A stretch of 64,000 nucleotides of DNA. Origin: Clostridiales bacterium. Lineage in GTDB: Bacteria > Bacillota > Clostridia > Saccharofermentanales > Saccharofermentanaceae. Both the position numbers and the translations under genes were made by a program. Location of the stretch: contig JAFZQI010000039.1 of NCBI GenBank assembly GCA_017620475.1, positions 1 to 64,000 of the forward strand, read 5' to 3'. Each line of letters starts with the position of its first letter. Positions within the stretch are counted from its first letter, which is position 1. Of the stretch, positions 59,813 through 64,000 are shown piece after piece. The notes beneath the pieces were generated by a model that was given only the letters and a program-made list of their open reading frames with translations, was not told the DNA's origin and made no database searches.

Positions 59813-61402
59813 TTAATCTTCTGTAATCTCCCGAAGAAGAAAGTTTCCGGTGAGGGGATCGCGGACCGAGATATCGATCCGTGCCGGATCCGGCACATTT
59901 TTAACAAAATCCGGACGGCTTTTCGGCACTTCACGGAGGTAGTAGTCCAGCGTCAATGCATCGCGGACTTCTTCTTCGTAAAGTGTCGTTTTTTCGTCGA
60001 CGAATTCCAGAAGGATATCGTAGCGGCGGGATCTGGCAGGAGTATGCGTGTAGTAGTTTTTCTCTTTGTAGAACTCCGCCAGTGCCAGGAACATATCGAA
60101 GGGAGTCTCAAATGCTTTCTGCAGGAAAGGAAGTGTCACCGTGAACTGGTGGGTGTTGTAATAAAGCTCCACCATTTCCTCGACATGCTTTAGCATGCAG
60201 AGTTCCTCGAAACGCAGCCACCTTGTGGAGAGAACTTCGTAGGGGGAATCGGCCGAATACATAATACCGAACCGCTCACAGTCCTTTTCGATCGGAGCGC
60301 CCTTAAGCACCTTCAGGAAACCCAGCTGAAGCTGCGTCGGTTCCAAAGCGTACACGTCATTGAAGGAATTCCGGAAGCTTCGGAATCCTTCGTACGGAAG
60401 TCCGGCGATGAGGTCCAGATGGATGTGAAGATTGTGTGCCTTGTTGAGATCCAGCACGACCTTCTCGATCTTATGCAGGGAAGAGGGCCGGTTCACGGCC
60501 TGGAGCGTATCGAGGTTCGTGGTCTGGATCCCGATCTCCAGTTTCACCTGGCCGGGACGCATTTTTCGAAGGATCTCGATGGCTTCTTTGTCCAGAAGCT
60601 CTGCGGCGATCTCGAAATGAAAATGTGTTTTGCCGTTATCGTGTTCGTGGATATAGTTCCAGATGGCTTTTGCTCGATCGATATCGCTGTTGAATGTACG
60701 GTCGATGAACTTGACCTGCGGGATCTGCGAATCAAGGAAGAACTGGAGCTCGCGGAATACGAACGGCAGGCTTCTGTAGCGGACGGTCTTGTCGATGGCC
60801 GACAGGCAGTAGCTGCAGCGGAAGGGACATCCGCGTGAGGATTCGTAATAGACAATGCGGTTTTCGAAGTCATCGATTCCGTCTTCGTAGATGAAGGGGA
60901 GAGAATCCATGCTGGACAGCGTCTGATCGATGGTACTCGGACGCTCGCGAAGGGCCACATTCGGAATGGAAGAAAAATCGGGGACAGAACGATCCTCACC
61001 GTCGTATCCGGCGCGGCAGTAAGATCCGACAATGCGTGTGAAAGCCGTCTCTCCTTCGCCAACGATAATGCCCCGCACGCAGGGAAACTTCCCGAAGATC
61101 TCTTCACAGTTATATGACACTTCCGGTCCGCCCAGCCAGATGTCCGTATCTGGCAGGACTTTGGGAAGATCCATAAGAAGTTTATTTACGATATCGATGT
61201 TCCAGATATAAGTGGAGATGCCGATCGCGTCCGGGTGATTCTCACAGATCTCCGAAAGAATGCTGTGGAAAGGCTGATTGATCGTCGTTTCCATGATGGA
61301 AGTGACGCCGGGGTACACCCGGTCGGCGTAAGATTGTAAAGAATAAACGGCAGGGTTGGAATGGATGAACTTGGCGTTGATCGCAATAAGAAGAAAATTC
61401 AT
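59813..61402 (-). CDS. B12-binding-type radical SAM protein (DUF4080-like)
   Basis: 529 residues: an N-terminal cobalamin-binding-like domain (AINAKFIHSNPAVYSLQ; AIGISTYIWNI; WLGGPEVSY), a radical SAM core with SSRGCPFRCSYC (C-x3-C-x2-C) and LIAGLPYEGF, and a C-terminal domain of the type called DUF4080. No typical DxHxxG B12 motif is obvious, so cobalamin binding is uncertain. Its reaction is unknown. Start at 61402 with GGAG upstream; an ATG seven codons earlier lacks one. It is monocistronic. Confidence 0.87.
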   Translation of the reverse strand: MNFLLIAINAKFIHSNPAVYSLQSYADRVYPGVTSIMETTINQPFHSILSEICENHPDAIGISTYIWNIDIVNKLLMDLPKVLPDTDIWLGGPEVSYNCEEIFGKFPCVRGIIVGEGETAFTRIVGSYCRAGYDGEDRSVPDFSSIPNVALRERPSTIDQTLSSMDSLPFIYEDGIDDFENRIVYYESSRGCPFRCSYCLSAIDKTVRYRSLPFVFRELQFFLDSQIPQVKFIDRTFNSDIDRAKAIWNYIHEHDNGKTHFHFEIAAELLDKEAIEILRKMRPGQVKLEIGIQTTNLDTLQAVNRPSSLHKIEKVVLDLNKAHNLHIHLDLIAGLPYEGFRSFRNSFNDVYALEPTQLQLGFLKVLKGAPIEKDCERFGIMYSADSPYEVLSTRWLRFEELCMLKHVEEMVELYYNTHQFTVTLPFLQKAFETPFDMFLALAEFYKEKNYYTHTPARSRRYDILLEFVDEKTTLYEEEVRDALTLDYYLREVPKSRPDFVKNVPDPARIDISVRDPLTGNFLLREITED

Positions 61403-61695
61403 AAATCCGCTCCTTTCCCGCATTACGCAGTCAAGGGAGCCACGTCATGCGTCTTGGTTGTACGTTGTTTCATGCATCCTTAACATCATCATACACCCAA
61501 ATTATGAGCATTTTGCGAACTTAATGATTTCTTAACAATTATTTATTCTTCTTTTAATCTCCCTTAGCGTTTGATTTGACTTTTCCGTTTATTCTGAAAA
61601 CATGAGAACAGCGAATGCGGGAAACATAAATCAAAACCCGACATCACAGGAAACAGACAACAGAAGTGAAAACAACAACGAGGGAGGCAAAGAAG
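61403..61695. other. Divergent intergenic region
   Basis: About 290 nt between the radical SAM gene (minus) and the small membrane protein gene (plus). AT-rich around 61500-61560. A TTGACT at 61575 could be a -35, but I cannot pair it with a good -10. No gene, RNA or repeat supported. Confidence 0.5.
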
Positions 61696-61905
61696 ATGAA
61701 CAAGATGGAGAAGAGAGAAAGAACCACATTATTGATCCGTGTAATCATGACGGTCGTCACTACACTGGCAGGCGCAGGATGCTTCCTGTCCGAGAAGCTG
61801 ATGCTGGGCAGCCTTTATTTCGGCATGGCTCTGGTATTCATCATCTCCATGATCTTCAATCTTTTCCGCTCCATGTTCACACGTTCCGCAAGGACCTCCG
61901 CCTGA
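61696..61905 (+). CDS. Small two-TM membrane protein
   Basis: 69 residues: a charged start (NKMEKRERTT), two hydrophobic helices (about 11-30 and 39-57) joined by a short loop, and a basic tail. GGGAGG 8 nt before the ATG at 61696 strongly supports translation. The function is unknown. A hairpin (GCATTCG / CGAATGC, 61912-61934) follows the stop, without a T-run. Confidence 0.75.
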   Translation: MNKMEKRERTTLLIRVIMTVVTTLAGAGCFLSEKLMLGSLYFGMALVFIISMIFNLFRSMFTRSARTSA

Positions 61906-62010
61906 TCCGCATTCGCCGAATAGACGAATGCAGGATCGCGAAGAGTCTAAAGCATCGGAAGCATCTGAAACGGAATATGCATTGAAGCGGAAGATGCTTT
62001 TGAAGAATAA

Positions 62011-62784
62011 TTACATTGCGGTGTAGCCGCCATCTACCGGGAGATTCACACCGGTGACATACGCAGATTCTTTCGAAGCAAGGAAGAGTGTAGCCGTATC
62101 GAGCTCGCCCTCTTCACCATAGCGCTCCTCAGGGATCATGGTCTTGGCGTTCTGCTGGAAGAAATCACTGTTTAGTGTGTCGCGTGTCAGGTCAGTATAG
62201 AAGTACCCCGGGCAGATCGCGTTCACGGTAATATTGTACTTACCCCATTCGGATGCCAGCGCACGGGTCATGTTGACGACACCGCCCTTTGCCGCGTGAT
62301 ACGGCGCAGAACCGCAGATCTTATTTCCGACAAGACCATACATAGAAGCAATGTTGATGATACGGCCGTACTTGGCGCCGATCATGTATTTCTTCGCGAC
62401 CGCTCTTGCTACGCGAAAAGAACCGAATAAGTCGATGTTCATTTCGTTGCTGAACTGTTCATCGGTAATATCCTCTGCCGGGGCAACGGCGCCGGTTCCG
62501 GCATTATTGATCAGGATGTCGACACGTCCGAACTTTTCAAGGACCGTATCCACCATCTTGTCGACGGCTTCGGTATCGGTGATATCACAGCGAACGGCAA
62601 GAGTCGGAACTCCGTATTCCTTGGCGAGGTCCTCCGCAACCGCATCGATCATTTCCTGACGGCGGGCAACAGCGACGATCGCCGCTCCCTGGTTTGCCAG
62701 CGCGCGGGCCATCTGTACGCCCAGACCGGTCGAGCACCCGGTAACGATAGCAACTTGTCCTTTGAAATCAAAATAGTTCTTCAT
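62011..62784 (-). CDS. Short-chain dehydrogenase (gluconate 5-dehydrogenase-like)
   Basis: 257 residues, classical SDR: TGCSTGLG (cofactor loop), NNAGTGAV, catalytic Ser in NIASMYGLVG and Y-x3-K in YHAAKGG, with the C-terminal TGVNLPVDGGYTAM. The pattern is close to 2-deoxy-D-gluconate 3-dehydrogenase and gluconate 5-dehydrogenase, acting on sugar acids with NAD(P). AGGAGA precedes the ATG at 62784; an ATG 12 codons upstream is less likely. No uronate genes are adjacent, so the substrate is open. Confidence 0.88.
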   Translation of the reverse strand: MKNYFDFKGQVAIVTGCSTGLGVQMARALANQGAAIVAVARRQEMIDAVAEDLAKEYGVPTLAVRCDITDTEAVDKMVDTVLEKFGRVDILINNAGTGAVAPAEDITDEQFSNEMNIDLFGSFRVARAVAKKYMIGAKYGRIINIASMYGLVGNKICGSAPYHAAKGGVVNMTRALASEWGKYNITVNAICPGYFYTDLTRDTLNSDFFQQNAKTMIPEERYGEEGELDTATLFLASKESAYVTGVNLPVDGGYTAM

Positions 62785-63022
62785 ATATATATCTCTCCTG
62801 TCTTGTGTTTTTCCGCTCAAAAGTATATCATTTTCCCCTCTCGAAATGGGTTTCGCGTTCGTTCGTTATTTATACAAGAATAAAATGTGTTATCCTAGAA
62901 AGGCGTGGCAAGAACACAACGATTATGAGCATTTGATTTTCATTTGGGGTTTCATATGATTTTCATTTCTGCTTGAAAAGCACTGGAAACGATAGTAAAA
63001 GAAAATTAACAAGAGGGATATC

Positions 63023-63502
63023 ATGAACCGTTACGAAGCGACATTATGCTATATTTACGGTCCGAAAGGCGTACTGATGCTTCACCGGACGAAGAAGGAA
63101 AACGACATTAATAAGGATAAGTATATTGGTGTCGGCGGTCACGTGGAGCAGGGGGAATCCCCCGAAGAGTGTATCCTCCGGGAAGTCCGGGAAGAGACCG
63201 GTCTTGAGATGACATCCTACCGCCTAAGAGGGATCATCACCTTCGTGATCGATGATTTCGATGAGTGCTGCTTCCTCTTTACCTGCGACGGATTCGAAGG
63301 GGAGATGACTTCCTGTGAAGAAGGAGAACTTGTATGGATCGATCCCGCAAAAGTGGAAGAACTCCCGATCTGGCCGGGGGATAAGATCTTCTTCCGTCTT
63401 TTGAAAGAACGAAGCGATGTGTTCTCTCTGAAACTCCATTACGTTCATGATGAACTGATCTCTGCCGCGGTGGATGGAAAGAATATTGAAATTGTAGTAT
63501 AA
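63023..63502 (+). CDS. Nudix hydrolase (MutT-like)
   Basis: 159 residues with a complete Nudix box: GHVEQGESPEECILREVREETGL (glutamates of REVREE bind metal). The VLMLHRTKKENDINKDKYIGVGGH start and the later ELVWIDPAKVEELPIWPGD resemble MutT/8-oxo-dGTP diphosphatases. It hydrolyses a nucleoside diphosphate derivative. GAGGG precedes the ATG. It is followed 100 nt later by a membrane protein gene. Confidence 0.9.
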   Translation: MNRYEATLCYIYGPKGVLMLHRTKKENDINKDKYIGVGGHVEQGESPEECILREVREETGLEMTSYRLRGIITFVIDDFDECCFLFTCDGFEGEMTSCEEGELVWIDPAKVEELPIWPGDKIFFRLLKERSDVFSLKLHYVHDELISAAVDGKNIEIVV

Positions 63503-63604
63503 ATATATGCGCAGATACCGCCTTGTGTGAAACGTCCGTCATAAGCGGAGTGTCCGGCCGGGGAAGTCCCGGGTGAAAAGGCGAGCGAAAGGAAAAAGAA
63601 AAAC

Positions 63605-64000
63605 GTGGAAGAAACAAAGACGAGCCAGTCGAATGGTGATAACGAAAACAAGGTAAAGGAATCCGAATCGGAAGAACGGGCATTCGGAAGAGGTCCGAAG
63701 AAGAAAAAGAAGTCCGCATACCGCCGCATGATCGAGCACCGCATCAAGGTGGTGTCGATAATCGTGGGCGTGATCGCGCTGCTTCTGGTTCTTTTCTTTA
63801 CGGTCTTTGCCAGCTACGATTTTTCAGAAAAAGCCTGGCACGTGAAGTTTGACCCGATCCACGGCTACAAATATACGATCTACATGAAACAGCAGTATAC
63901 GCACTCGCGCATCGTCATTTCTTCCTGCAGTAAGAAGTCGGAAGAGGTGAAGGTTCCTGATACCATCTGGGGAGTACGGGTCGAAGAACTTGAAGAAGGT
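63605..64000 (+). CDS. Membrane-anchored protein, possibly with BspA-like repeats (partial)
   Basis: Open to the end of the window (132 codons shown). GTG start at 63605 with AAAGGA upstream. About 55 charged cytoplasmic residues (KKKKKSAYRRMIEH) lead to one TM helix (about 55-77, VVSIIVGVIALLLVLFFTVF). The ectodomain begins with SSCSKKSEEVKVPDTIWGVRVEELEEG, which looks like the first BspA-type leucine-rich strand (VTIPDTI-x-G-x-x-V). Bacterial BspA-like surface proteins bind host or cell-wall components; the family call is tentative until more is seen. Confidence 0.6.
   Translation, partial: MEETKTSQSNGDNENKVKESESEERAFGRGPKKKKKSAYRRMIEHRIKVVSIIVGVIALLLVLFFTVFASYDFSEKAWHVKFDPIHGYKYTIYMKQQYTHSRIVISSCSKKSEEVKVPDTIWGVRVEELEEG

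Overview
The window looks like chromosomal DNA of an anaerobic Gram-positive Clostridia bacterium, probably close to the gut or rumen Lachnospiraceae. The signs are strong AGGAGG-type ribosome binding sites, many extended -10 promoters (TGnTATAAT), membrane-anchored single-TM proteins and lipoproteins with no outer-membrane genes, HemZ, type II pantothenate kinase, a Clostridia-type ECF sigma factor, polysaccharide-degrading GH43 and GH95 enzymes, and GGDEF signalling. Family placement is inference. No integrase, transposase, rRNA operon or CRISPR array is visible.

Layout. 187-5923 (minus) is one long operon: TcdA, RidA, cysteine synthase, two acetyltransferases, a glutamate-cysteine ligase, a class II glutamine amidotransferase and a flavodoxin. 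It ends at a terminator beside a 19-nt tRNA-Leu 3' remnant. After tRNA-Leu(UAG) come fructokinase, GNAT and rpiA; a sigma factor fused to a membrane anchor and extracellular domain; an orphan coiled-coil sugar-binding lipoprotein; and an SOS-type uvrX-yolD-HD operon with a LexA-like box. 14.4-18.3 kb holds an SDR, an iron alcohol dehydrogenase and a purine permease. 18.5-25.1 kb is an ABC exporter with two different permeases, a two-component system and a zinc-peptidase-like lipoprotein. Then follow a CBS-type pyrophosphatase and a GH43 enzyme. 29.5-34.6 kb is a signalling operon (lipid-kinase-like protein with an altered catalytic loop, hybrid histidine kinase with Hpt, REC-GGDEF). 34.6-42.3 kb is housekeeping: serS, a surface protein, pssA, coaW, two membrane proteins and hemZ. 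tRNA-Pro(UGG) follows.

The most unusual part is 42.6-55.7 kb. A non-coding stretch carries two copies of a 50-bp nested inverted repeat. Next is a serpin / ECF sigma / serpin locus in which the second serpin has an N-terminal segment resembling the cytoplasmic anti-sigma segment normally encoded after this sigma type, so it may be a protease-sensing serpin that controls a sigma factor. Then comes a full 2-aminoethylphosphonate operon (nucleotidyltransferase with HTH, PhnW, cytidylyltransferase-PEP mutase fusion, phosphonopyruvate decarboxylase). Convergent and directly abutting it are a CDP-glycerol-type polymer transferase and a 929-residue fusion of a YidC/Oxa1-like insertase with an LtaS/sulfatase-type ectodomain. 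Together these suggest a phosphonate-decorated cell-surface polymer.

55.9-64 kb holds a frameshifted GH95 fucosidase, PutP, a B12-binding radical SAM protein, a small membrane protein, an SDR, a Nudix hydrolase, and the start of a membrane-anchored protein that may carry BspA-like repeats and runs off the window.
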